From Hydractinia symbiolongicarpus (lineage: Eukaryota; Cnidaria; Hydrozoa; Anthoathecata; Hydractiniidae): DNA of 64,000 bases. Below the pieces are notes generated by a model. It saw nothing but the letters and a program-made list of their open reading frames with translations. It did not search any database and was not told the origin of the DNA. The stretch lies in contig NC_079875.1 in NCBI RefSeq assembly GCF_029227915.1, positions 39,639,201 through 39,703,200 of the forward strand. Direction: 5' to 3'. Each line of letters starts with the position of its first letter. Position 1 is the first letter of the stretch. This document shows positions 49,851 through 62,000 of the stretch, piece by piece. The position numbers and the translations under genes are program-made.

Positions 49851-51615
49851 ATGTGATAAATGAGACAATTGGACTCCAAGAAATAACATTCTTCTTAATT
49901 TGATGTGATTGCCGGAACTCAGCGATTACACTGGGCTCTGTGGTAGCGCTTCAAATAAGAATTAAGATAAAAAAGTCATTTTTTTATTGCGGTACCAATC
50001 CTAGCCATTATCTCGCGCTGAAGAAATAGCGGCAGTTTCAAAAATTACATTTCATTGACTTTCTAACGGTGTCAGTCCGTTTGAGTTACAACGGTTGAGT
50101 CACATATTCGTACCAACATGTATTTTGCGATATTTTTCTGATATTACTAGGTTGCATCGCTTTTAACAATGAAACGATTGATTGTGGGACTTAATTGAGC
50201 TAACTTTGGACTATGACCTGATAAATGTGATAAATGAGACAATTTGACTCCAAGAAATAACATTCTTGTTAACTTGACGTGATTGCCGGAGCTCAGGGAT
50301 TACACTGGGCACTCTGGTAGCGCTTCATTTAAATATTAAGCTAAAAAAAGTCATTTTCTTACTGTGGGATCTATCCTAGCCGTTAGTGCGCGTTGAAGAA
50401 AAGGCAACAGTTTCAAAAACTACATTTCATTGACTTTGTAACGGTGTCAGTCCGTTTGAGTTACAACGGTTGAGTCACATATTCGTACCAACATGTATTT
50501 AGCGATATTTTTCTGATATTACTAGGTTGCATCGCTTTTAACTATGAAACCATTGACTGTGGGACTTAATTGAGCAAACTTTGGACTGTCACCTGATAAA
50601 TGTGATAAAGAAGACAATTGGACTCCAAGAAATAACATTCTTGTTAACTTGACGTGATTGCCGGAGCTCAGGGATTACACTGGGCACTGTGGTAGCGCTT
50701 CAATTAAATATTAAGCTAAAAAAAAGTCTTTTTCTTACTGTGGGACCTATCCTAGCCGTTAGCGCGCGTTGAAGAAAAGGCGACAGTTTCAAAAACTACA
50801 TTTCATTGACTTTGTAACGGTGTCAGTCCGTTTGAGTTACAACGGTTGAGTCACATATTCGTACCAACATGTATTTAGCGATATTTTTTTGATATTTCTA
50901 GGTTGCATCGCTTTTAACTATGAAACCATTGACTGTGAGACTTAATTGAGCAAACTTTGGACTGTCACCTGATAAATGTGATAAAGGAGACGATTGGACT
51001 CCAAGAAAAAACATTCTTCTTAATTTGACATGATTGCCGAAACTCAGCGATTACACTGGACTCTGTGGTAGCGCTTCAATTAAGAATTAAGATAAAAAAG
51101 TCATTTTTTTATTGCGGGACCAATCCTAGCCATTATCTCGCGCTGAAGAAATAGCGGCAGTTTCAAAAACTACATTTCATTGACTTTCTAACGGTGTCAG
51201 TCCGTTTAAGTTACAACGGTTGGGTCACATATTCGTACCAACATGTACTTAGCGATATTTTTCTGATATTACTAGGTTGCATCGCTTTTAACAATGAAAC
51301 GATTGACTGTGGGACTTAATTGAGCTAACTTTGGACTGTGACCTGATAAATGTGATAAATGAAACAATTGGACTCCAAAAAATAACATTCTTGTTAATTT
51401 GACGTGATTGCCGGAACTCAGCGATTACACTGGGCACTGTGGTAGCGCTTCATTTAAAACTTAAGATACAAAATGTCATTTTTTTATTGTGGGACCAATC
51501 CTAGCCGTTATCGCGCGCTAAAGAAATAGCGACAGTTTCAAGAACTACATTTCATTGACTTTCTAACGGTGTCAGTCCGTTTGAGTTACAACGGTTGGGT
51601 CACATATTCGTACCA

Positions 51616-51990
51616 ACATGTATTTAGCGATATTTTTCTGATATTACTAGGTTGCATCGCTTTTAACTATGAAACGATTGACTGTGGGACTTAATTGAGC
51701 TAACTTTGGACTGTCACCTGATAAATGTGATAAAGGAGACAATTGGACTCCAATAAAAAACATTCTTCTTAATTTGACATGATTGCCCAAACTCAGCGAT
51801 TACACTGGGCTCTGTGGTAGCGCTTCATTTAAGAATTATGATAAAAAAAGTCATTTTTTTATTGTGGGACCAATCCTAGCCATTATCGCGCGCTGAGGAA
51901 ATAGCGACAGTTTCAAAAACTACATTTCATTGACTTTCTAACGGTGTCAGTCCGTGTGAGTTTCAACGGTTGTGTCACATATTCGTACCA
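51616..51990 (+). repeat. Reference monomer, type A (375 bp)
   Basis: Example of type A. In order, its diagnostic sites are CTATGAAACGATTG, GAGCTAAC, GTCACCTG, AAAGGAGAC, an A-rich tract before CATTCTTCTT, GACATGATTGCC, GGGCTCTG, AAGAATTATGATAAAAAAAG and ATTATCGCGCGCTGAGG. Type A or close variants occur in almost every block. This copy has a private CCGTGTGAG in place of the usual CCGTTTGAG. The type is a working label from visible shared variants, not a phylogenetic clade. Confidence 0.8.
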
Positions 51991-54900
51991 ACATGTATTT
52001 AGCGATATTTTTTTGATATTACTAGGTTGCATCGCTTTTAACAATGAAACGATTGATTGTGGGACTTAATTGAGCTAACTTTGGACTATGACCTGATAAA
52101 TGTGATAAATGAGACAATTTGACTCCAAGAAATAACATTCTTGTTAACTTGACGTGATTGCCGGAGCTCAGGGATTACACTGGGCACTGTGGTAGCGCTT
52201 CATTTAAATATTAAGCTAAAAAAAGTCATTTTCTTACTGTCGGACCTATCCTAGCCGTTAGCGCGCGTTGAAGAAAAGGCGACAGTTTAAAAAACTACAT
52301 TTCATTGACTTTGTAACGGTGTCAGTCCGTTTGAGTTACAACGGTTGAGTCACATATTCGTACCAACATGTATTTAGCGATATTTTTCTGATATTACTAG
52401 GTTGCATCGCTTTTAACTATGAAACCATTGACTGTGAGACTTAATTGAGCAAACTTTGGACTGTCACCTGATAAATGTGATAAAGGAGACAATTGGACTC
52501 CAAGAAAAAACAATGTTCTTAATTTGACATGATTGCCGAAACTCAGCGATTACACTGGACTCTGTGGTAGCGCTTCATTTAAGAATTATGATAAAAAAAG
52601 TCATTTTTTATTGTGGGACCAATCCTAGCCATTATCCTGCGCTGAGGAAATAGCGACAGTTTCAAAAACTACATTTCATTGACTTTCTAACAGTGTCCAT
52701 CCGTTTGAGTTTCAACGGTTGTGTCACATATTCGTAGCAACATGTATTTAGCGATATTTTTCTAATATTACTAGGTTGCATCGCTTTTAACAATGAAAGA
52801 TTGACTGTGGTACTTAATTTGAGCTAACTTTGGACTGTCACTTGATAAATGTGATAAAAGAGACAATTGGACTCCAAGAAAAAACATCCTTCTTAATTTC
52901 ACATGATTGCCGAAACTCAGCGATTACACTGGGCACTGTGGTAGCGCTTCATTTAAAACTTAAGATACAAAAAGTCATTTTTTTATTGTGGGACCAATCC
53001 TAGCCGTTATCGCGCGTTGAAGAAAAGGCGACAGTTTAAAAAACTACATTTCATTGACTTTGTAACGGTGTCAGTCCGTTTGAGTTACAACGGTTGAGTC
53101 ACATATTCGTACCAACATGTATTTAGCGATATTTTTCTGATATTACTAGGTTGCATCGCTTTTAACTATGAAACCATTGACTGTGAGACTTAATTGAGCA
53201 AACTTTGGACTGTCACCTGATAAATGTGATAAAGGAGACAATTGGACTCCAAGAAAAAACATTCTTCTTAATTTGACATGATTGCCGAAACTCAGCGATT
53301 ACACTGGACTCTGTGGTAGCGCTTCATTTAAGAATTATGATAAAAAAAGTCATTTTTTATTGTGGGACCAATCCTAGCCATTATCCTGCGCTGAGGAAAT
53401 AGCGACAGTTTCAAAAACTACATTTCATTGACTTTCTAACAGTGTCCATCCGTTTGAGTTTCAACGGTTGTGTCACATATTCGTACCAACATGTATTTAG
53501 CGATATTTTTCTAATATTACTAGGTTGCATCGCTTTTAACAATGAAACGATTGACTGTGGTACTTAATTTGAGCTAACTTTGGACTGTCACTTGATAAAT
53601 GTGATAAAAGAGACAATTGGACTCCAAGAAAAAACATCCTTCTTAATTTCACATGATTGCCGAAACTCAGCGATTACACTGGGCTCTGTGGTAGCGCTTC
53701 AATTAAGAATTAAGATAAAAAAGTCATTTTTTTATTGCGGGACCAATCCTAGCCATTATCTCGCGCTGAAGAAATAGCGGCAGTTTCAAAAACTACATTT
53801 CATTGACTTTCTAACGGTGTCAGTCCGTTTAAGTTACAACGGTTGGGTCACATATTCGTACCAACATGTACTTAGCGATATTTTTCTGATATTACTAGGT
53901 TGCATCGCTTTTAACAATGAAACGATTGACTGTTGAACTTAATTGAGCTAACTTTGGACTGTGACCTGATAAATGTGATAAATGAGACAATTGGACTCCA
54001 AGAAATAACATTCTTGTTAATTTGACGTGATTGCCGGAACTCAGCGATTACACTGGGCACTGTGGTAGCGCTTCATTTAAAACTTAAGATACAGAAAGTC
54101 ATTTTTTTATTGTGGGACCAATCCTAGCCGTTATCGCGCGCTAAAGAAATAGCGACAGTTTCAAAAACTACATTTCATTGACTTTCTAACGGTGTCAGTC
54201 CGTTTAAGTTACAACGGTTGGGTCACATATTCGTACCAACATGTATTTAGCGATATTTTTCTGATATTACTAGGTTGCATCGCTTTTAACTATGAAACGA
54301 TTGACTGTGGGACTTAATTGAGCTAACTTTGGACTGTCACCTGATAAATGTGATAAAGGAGACAATTGGACTCCAATAAAAAACATTCTTCTTAATTTGA
54401 CATGATTGCCGAAACTCAGCGATTACACTGGGCTCTGTGGTAGCGCTTCATTTAAGAATTATGATAAAAAAAGTCATTTTTTTATTGTGGGACCAATCCT
54501 AGCCATTATCGCGCGCTGAGGAAATAGCGACAGTTTAAAAAACTACATTTCATTGACTTTCTAACGGTGTCAGTCCGTGTGAGTTTCAACGGTTGTGTCA
54601 CATATTCGTACCAACATGTATTTAGCGATATTTGTTTGATATTACTAGGTTGCATCGCTTTTAACAATGAAACGTTGACTGTGGGACTTAATTGAACTAA
54701 CTTTGGACTGTGACCTGATAAATGTGATAAATAAGACAATTGTACTCCAAGAAATAACATTCTTGTTAATTTGACGTGATTGCCGGAACTCAGCGATTAC
54801 ACTGGGCACTGTGGTAGCGCTTCATTTAAAAATTAAGCTAAAAAAAGTCATTTTTTTACTGTCGGACCTATCGTAGCCGTTAGCGCGCGTTGTAGAAAAA

Positions 54901-56099
54901 GCGACAGTTTCAAAAACTACATTTCATTGACTTTCTAACGGTGTCAGTCCGTTTGAGTTACAACGGTTGAGTCACATATTCGTACCAACATGTATTTAGC
55001 GATATTTTTCTGATATTACTAGGTTGCATCGCTTTTAACTATGAAACCATTGACTGTGGGACTTAATTGAGCAAACTTTGGACTGTCACCTGATAAATGT
55101 GATAAAGGAGACAATTGGACTCCAAGAAAAAACATTCTTCTTAATTTGACATGATTGCCGAAACTCAGCGATTTCACTGGACTCTGTGGTAGCGCTTCAT
55201 TTAAGAATTATGATAAAAAAAGTCATTTTTTTATTGCGGGACTTATCCTAGCCATTATCCTGCGCTGAAGAAATAGCGGCAGTTTCAAAAACTACATTTC
55301 ATTGACTTTCTAACGGTGTCAGTCCATTTGAGTTACAACGGTTGGGTCACATATTAGTACCAACATGTATTTTGCGATATTTTTCTGATATTACTAGGTT
55401 GCATCACTTTTAACAATGAAACGATTGATTGTGGGACTTAATTGAGCTAACTTTGGACTATGACCTGATAAATGTGATAAATGAGACAATTTGACTCCAA
55501 GAAATAACATTCTTGTTAACTTGACGTGATTGCCGGAGCTCAGGGATTACACTGGGCACTGTGGTAGCGCTTCATTTAAATATTAAGCTAAAAAAAGTCA
55601 TTTTCTTACTGTGGGACCTATCCTAGCCGTTAGCGCGCGTTGAAGAAAAGGCGACAGTTTCAAAAACTACATTTCATTGACTTTGTAACGGTGTCAGTCC
55701 GTTTGAGTTACAACGGTTGAGTCACATATTCGTACCAACATGTATTTAGCGATATTTTTCTGATATTACTAGGTTGCATCGCTTTTAACTATGAAACCAT
55801 TGACTGTGAGACTTAATTGAGCAAAATTTGGACTGTCACTTGATAAATGTGATAAAGGAGACAATTGGACTCCAAGAAAAAACATTCTTCTTAATTTGAC
55901 ATGATTGCCGAAACTCAGCGATTACACTGGACTCTGTGGTAGCGCTTCATTTAAGAATTATGATAAAAAAAGTCATTTTCTATTGTGGGACCAATCCTAG
56001 CCAATATCGTGCGCTGAGGAAATAGCAACAGTTTCAAAAACTACATTTCATTGACTTTCTAACAGTGTCAGTCCGTTTGAGTTTCAACGGTTGTGTCAC

Positions 56100-56461
56100 A
56101 TATTCGTACCAACATGTACTTAGCGATATTTTTCTGATATTACTAGGTTGCATCGCTTTTAACAATGAAACGATTGACTGTGGGACTTAATTGAGCTAAC
56201 TTTGGACTGTGACCTGATAAATGTGATAAATGAGACAATTGGACTCCAAGAAATAACATTCTTGTTAATTTGACGTGATTGCCGGAACTGTGGTAGCGCT
56301 TCATTTAAAACTTAAGATACAAAAAGTCATTTTTTTATTGTGGGACCAATCCTAGCCGTTATCGCGCGCTAAAGAAATAGCGAAAGTTTCAAGAACTACA
56401 TTTCATTGACTTTCTAACGGTGTCAGTCCGTTTGAGTTACAACGGTTGGGTCACATATTCG
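56100..56461 (+). repeat. Monomer with a 20-bp internal deletion
   Basis: Near 56288, GCCGGAACT is followed directly by GTGGTAGCG. The usual intervening 20 bases, from CAGCGATTAC to GGGCACT, are missing. Both ends carry ACT, so the deletion removed one ACT and everything between, as expected for slippage or end-joining at a 3-bp microhomology. It also explains why the mark spacings across it are about 20 bp short (2228 rather than about 2247 bp). I saw it only once. Confidence 0.88.
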
Positions 56462-59039
56462 TACCAACATGTATTTAGCGATATTTTTCTGATATTACTA
56501 GGTTGCATCGCTTTTAACTATAAAACGATTGACTGTGGGACTTAATTGAGCTAACTTTGGACTGTCACCTGATAAATGTGATAAAGGAGACAATTGGACT
56601 CCAATAAAAAACATTCTTCTTAATTTGACATGATTGCCGAAACTCAGCGATTACACTGGGCTCTGTGGTAGCGCTTCATTTAAGAATTATGATAAAAAAA
56701 GTCATTTTTTTATTGTGGGACCAATCCTAGCCATTATCGCGCGCTGAGGAAATAGCGACAGTTTCAAAAACTACATTTCATTGACTTTCTAACGGTGTCA
56801 GTCCGTGTGAGTTTCAACGGTTGTGTCACATATTCGTACCAACATGTATTTAGCGATATTTTTTTAATATTACTAGGTTGCATCGCTTTTAACAATGAAA
56901 CGATTGATTGTGGGACTTAATTGAGCTAACTTTGGACTATGACCTGATAAATGTGATAAATGAGACAATTTGACTCCAAGAAATAACATTCTTGTTAACT
57001 TGACGTGATTGCCGGAGCTCAGGGATTACACTGGGCACTGTGGTAGCGCTTCATTTAAATATTAGGCTAAAAAAAGTCATTTTCTTACTGTGGGACCTAT
57101 CCTAGCCGTTAGCGCGCGTTGAAGAAAAGGCGACATTTTCAAAAACTACATTTCATTGACTTTGTAACGGTGTCAGTCCGTTTGAGTTACAACGGTTGAG
57201 TCACATATTCGTACCAACATGTATTTAGCGATATTTTTCTGATATTACTAGGTTGCATCGCTTTTAACTATGAAACCATTGACTGTGAGACTTAATTGAG
57301 CAAACTTTGGACTGTCACCTGATAAATGTGATAAAGGAGACAATTGGACTCCAAGAAAAAACATTCTTCTTAATTTGACATGATTGCCGAAACTCAGCGA
57401 TTACACTGGACTCTGTGGTAGCGCTTCATTTAAGAATTATGATAAAAAAGTCATTTTTTATTGTGGGACCAATCCTAGCCATTATCCTGCGCTGAGGAAA
57501 TAGCGACAGTTTCAAAAACTACATTTCATTGACTTTCTAACAGTGTCAGTCCGTTTGAGTTTCAACGGTTGTGTCACATATTCGTACCAACATGTATTTA
57601 GCGATATTTTTCTAATATTACTAGGTTGCATCGCTTTTAACAATGAAACGATTGACTGTGGGACTTAATTTGAGCTAACTTCGGACTGTCACCTGATAAA
57701 TGTGATAAAAGAGACAATTGGACTCCAAGAAAAAACATCCTTCTTAATTTCACATGATTGCCGAAACTCAGCGATTACACTGGGCTCTGTGGTAGCGCTT
57801 CAATTAAGAATTAAGATAAAAAAGTCATTTTTTTTATTGCGGGACCAATCCTAGCCATTATCTCGCGCTGAAGAAATAGCGGCAGTTTCAAAAACTACAT
57901 TTCATTGACTTTCTAACGGTGTCAGTCCGTTTAAGTTACAACGGTTGGGTCACATATTCGTACCAACATGTACTTAGCGATATTTTTCTGATATTACTAG
58001 GTTGCATCGCTTTTAACAATGAAACGATTGACTGTGGGACTTAATTGAGCTAACTTTGGACTGTGACCTGATAAATGTGATAAATGAGACAATTGGACTC
58101 CAAGAAATAACATTCTTGTTAATTTGACGTGATTGCCGGAACTCAGCGATTACACTGGGCACTGTGGTAGCGCTTCATTTAAAACTTAAGATACAAAAAG
58201 TCATTTTTTTATTGTGGGACCAATCCTAGCCGTTATTGCGCGCTAAAGAAATAGCGACAGTTTCAAGAACTACATTTCATTGACTTTCTAACGGTGTCAG
58301 TCCGTTTGAGTTACAACGGTTGGGTCACATATTCGTACTAACATGTATTTAGCGATATTTTTCTGATATTACTAGGTTGCATCGCTTTTAACTATGAAAC
58401 GATTGACTGTGGGACTTAATTGAGCTAACTTTGGACTGTCACCTGATAAATGTGATAAAGGAGACAATTGGACTCCAATAAAAAACATTCTTCTTAATTT
58501 GACATGATTGCCGAAACTCAGCGATTACACTGGGCTCTGTGGTAGCGCTTCATTTAAGAATTATGATAAAAAAAGTCATTTTTTTATTGTGGGACCAATC
58601 CTAGCCATTATCGCGCGCTGAGGAAATAGCGACAGTTTCAAAAACTACATTTCATTGACTTTCTAACGGTGTCAGTCCGTGTGAGTTTCAACGGTTGTGT
58701 CACATATTCGTACCAACATGTATTTAGCGATATTTTTTTGATATTACTAGGTTGCATCGCTTTTAACAATGAAACGTTGACTGTGGGACTTAATTGAACT
58801 AACTTTGGACTGTGACCTGATAAATGTGATAAATAAGACAATTGTACTCCAAGAAATAACATTCTTGTTAATTTGACGTGATTGCCGGAACTCAGCGATT
58901 ACACTGGGCACTGTGGTAGCGCTTCATTTAAAAATTAAGCTAAAAAAAGTCATTTTTTTACTGTCGGACCTATCGTAGCCGTTAGCGCGTGTTGTAGAAA
59001 AAGCGACAGTTTCAAAAACTACATTTCATTGAATTTCTA

Positions 59040-62000
59040 ACGGTGTCAGTCCGTTTGAGTTACAACGGTTGGGTCACATATTCGTACCAACATGGATTTA
59101 GCGATATTTTTCTGATATTACTAGGCTGCATCGCTTTTAACTATGAAACGAATGACTGTGGGACTTATTTGAGCTAACTTTGGACTGTCACCTGATAAAT
59201 GTGATAAAAGAGACAATTGGACTCCAAGAAAAAACATTCTTCTTAATTTGACATGATTGCCGAAACTCAGCGATTACCCTGGGCTCTGTGGTAGCGCTTC
59301 ATTTAGAAATTATGATAAAAAAGTCATTTTTTTATTGTGGGACCAATCCTAGCCATTATCGCGCGCTGAGGAAATAGCGACAGTTTCAAAAACTACATTT
59401 CATTGACTTTCTAACGGTGTCAGTCCGTTTGAGTTACAACGGTTGTGTCACATATTCGTACCAACATGTATTTAGCGATATTTTCTGGATATTACTAGGT
59501 TGCATCGCTTTTAACAATGAAACGTTGACTGTGGGACTTAATTGAACTAACTTTGGACTGTGACCTGATAAATGTGATAAATGAGACAATTGGACACCAA
59601 GAAATAACATTCTTTTTAATTTGACGTGATTGCCGGAACTCAGCGATTACACTGTGCTCTGTGGTAGCGCTTCATTTAAGAATTAAGATAAAAAGTCATT
59701 TTTTTATTGTGGGACCATTTCTAGCCAATATCTGGCGCTGAAGAAATAGCGACAGTTTCAAAAACTACATTTCATTGACTTTCTAACAGTGTCAGTCCGT
59801 TTGAGTAACAACGGTTGGGTCACATATTCGTACCAACATGTATTTAGCGATATTTTCTGGATATTACTAGGTTGCATCGCTTTTAACAATGAAACGTTGA
59901 CTGTGGGACTTAATTGAACTAACTTTGGACTGTGACCTGATAAATGTGATAAATGAGACAATTGGACACCAAGAAATAACATTCTTCTTAATTTGACGTG
60001 ATTGCCGGAACTCAGCGATTACACTGGGCTCTGTGGTAGCGCTTCATTTAAGAATTAAGATAAAAAGTCATTTTTTTATTGTGGGACCATTTCTAGCCAA
60101 TATCTCGCGCTGAAGAAATAGCGACAGTTTCAAAAACTACATTTCATTGACTTTCTAACAGTGTCAGTCCGTTTGAGTAACAACGGTTGGGTCACATATT
60201 AGTACCAACATGTATTTAGCGATATTTTTTTGATATTACTAGGTTGCATCGCTTTTAACAATGAAACGTTGACTGTGGGACTTAATTGAACTATCTTTGG
60301 ACTGTGACCTGATAAATGTGATAAATGAGACAATTGGACTGCAAGAAATAACATTCTTGTTAATTTGACGTGATTGCCGGAACTCAGCGATTACACTGGG
60401 CACTGTGGTAGCAGTTCATTTAAAAATTAAGCAAAAAAAAGTCATTTTTTTACTGTGGGACCTATCCTAGCCGTTAGCGCGCGTTGAAGAAAAAGCAAAA
60501 GTTTTAAAAACTACATTTCATTGACTTTCAAACGGTGTCAGTCCGTTTGAGTTACAACGGTTGGGTCACATATTCGTACCAACATGTATTTAGCGATATT
60601 TTCTGGATATTACTAGGTTGCATCGCTTTTAACAATGAAACGTTGACTGTGGGACTTAATTGAACTAACTTTGGACTGTGACCTGATAAATGTGATAAAT
60701 GAGACAATTGGACACCAAGAAATAACATTCTTCTTAATTTGACGTGATTGCCGGAACTCAGCGATTACCCTGGGCTCTGTGGTAGCGCTTCATTTAGAAA
60801 TTATGATAAAAAAGTCATTTTTTTATTGTGGGACCAATCCTAGCCATTATCGCGCGCTGAGGAAATAGCGACAGTTTCAAAAACTACATTTCATTGACTT
60901 TCTAACGGTGTCAGTCCGTTTGAGTTACAACGGTTGTGTCACATATTCGTACCAACATGTATTTAGCGATATTTTCTGGATATTACTAGGTTGCATCGCT
61001 TTTAACAATGAAACGTTGACTGTGGGACTTAATTGAACTAACTTTGGACTGTGACCTGATAAATGTGATAAATGAGACAATTGGACACCAAGAAATAACA
61101 TTCTTCTTAATTTGACGTGATTGCCGGAACTCAGCGATTACACTGGGCTCTGTGGTAGCGCTTCATTTAAGAATTAAGATAAAAAGTCATTTTTTTATTG
61201 TGGGACCATTTCTAGCCAATATCTGGCGCTGAAGAAATAGCGACAGTTTCAAAAACTACATTTCATTGACTTTCTAACAGTGTCAGTCCGTTTGAGTAAC
61301 AACGGTTGGGTCACATATTCGTACCAACATGTATTTAGCGATATTTTCTGGATATTACTAGGTTGCATCGCTTTTAACAATGAAACGTTGACTGTGGGAC
61401 TTAATTGAACTAACTTTGGACTGTGACCTGATAAATGTGATAAATGAGACAATTGGACACCAAGAAATAACATTCTTCTTAATTTGACGTGATTGCCGGA
61501 ACTCAGCGATTACACTGGGCTCTGTGGTAGCGCTTCATTTAAGAATTAAGATAAAAAGTCATTTTTTTATTGTGGGACCATTTCTAGCCAATATCTCGCG
61601 CTGAAGAAATAGCGACAGTTTCAAAAACTACATTTCATTGACTTTCTAACAGTGTCAGTCCGTTTGAGTAACAACGGTTGGGTCACATATTAGTACCAAC
61701 ATGTATTTAGCGATATTTTTTTGATATTACTAGGTTGCATCGCTTTTAACAATGAAACGTTGACTGTGGGACTTAATTGAACTATCTTTGGACTGTGACC
61801 TGATAAATGTGATAAATGAGACAATTGGACTCCAAGAAATAACATTCTTGTTAATTTGACGTGATTGCCGGAACTCAGCGATTACACTGGGCACTGTGGT
61901 AGCAGTTCATTTAAAAATTAAGCAAAAAAAAGTCATTTTTTTACTGTGGGACCTATCCTAGCCGTTAGCGCGCGTTGAAGAAAAAGCAAAAGTTTTAAAA

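Larger units (their letters stand above)
49850..59040 (+). repeat. Mosaic region with 2-, 3-, 4-, 5- and 11-monomer lags
   Basis: CATTTAAAACTTAAGATAC occurs at 51451, 52950, 54074, 56302 and 58176 (lags 1499, 1124, 2228, 1874 bp). ACAATTTGACTCC occurs near 50240, 52115, 55487 and 56966. About 52.25-53.0 kb and 53.0-53.75 kb form a 749-bp dimer duplication (CAGTGTCCATCCG at 52691 and 53440). Around 53.5-54.9 kb matches 57.6-59.0 kb at a lag of about 4102 bp, 11 monomers. CTTAATTTGAGC, with one extra T, marks 52.8, 53.56 and 57.66 kb. Confidence 0.75.
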
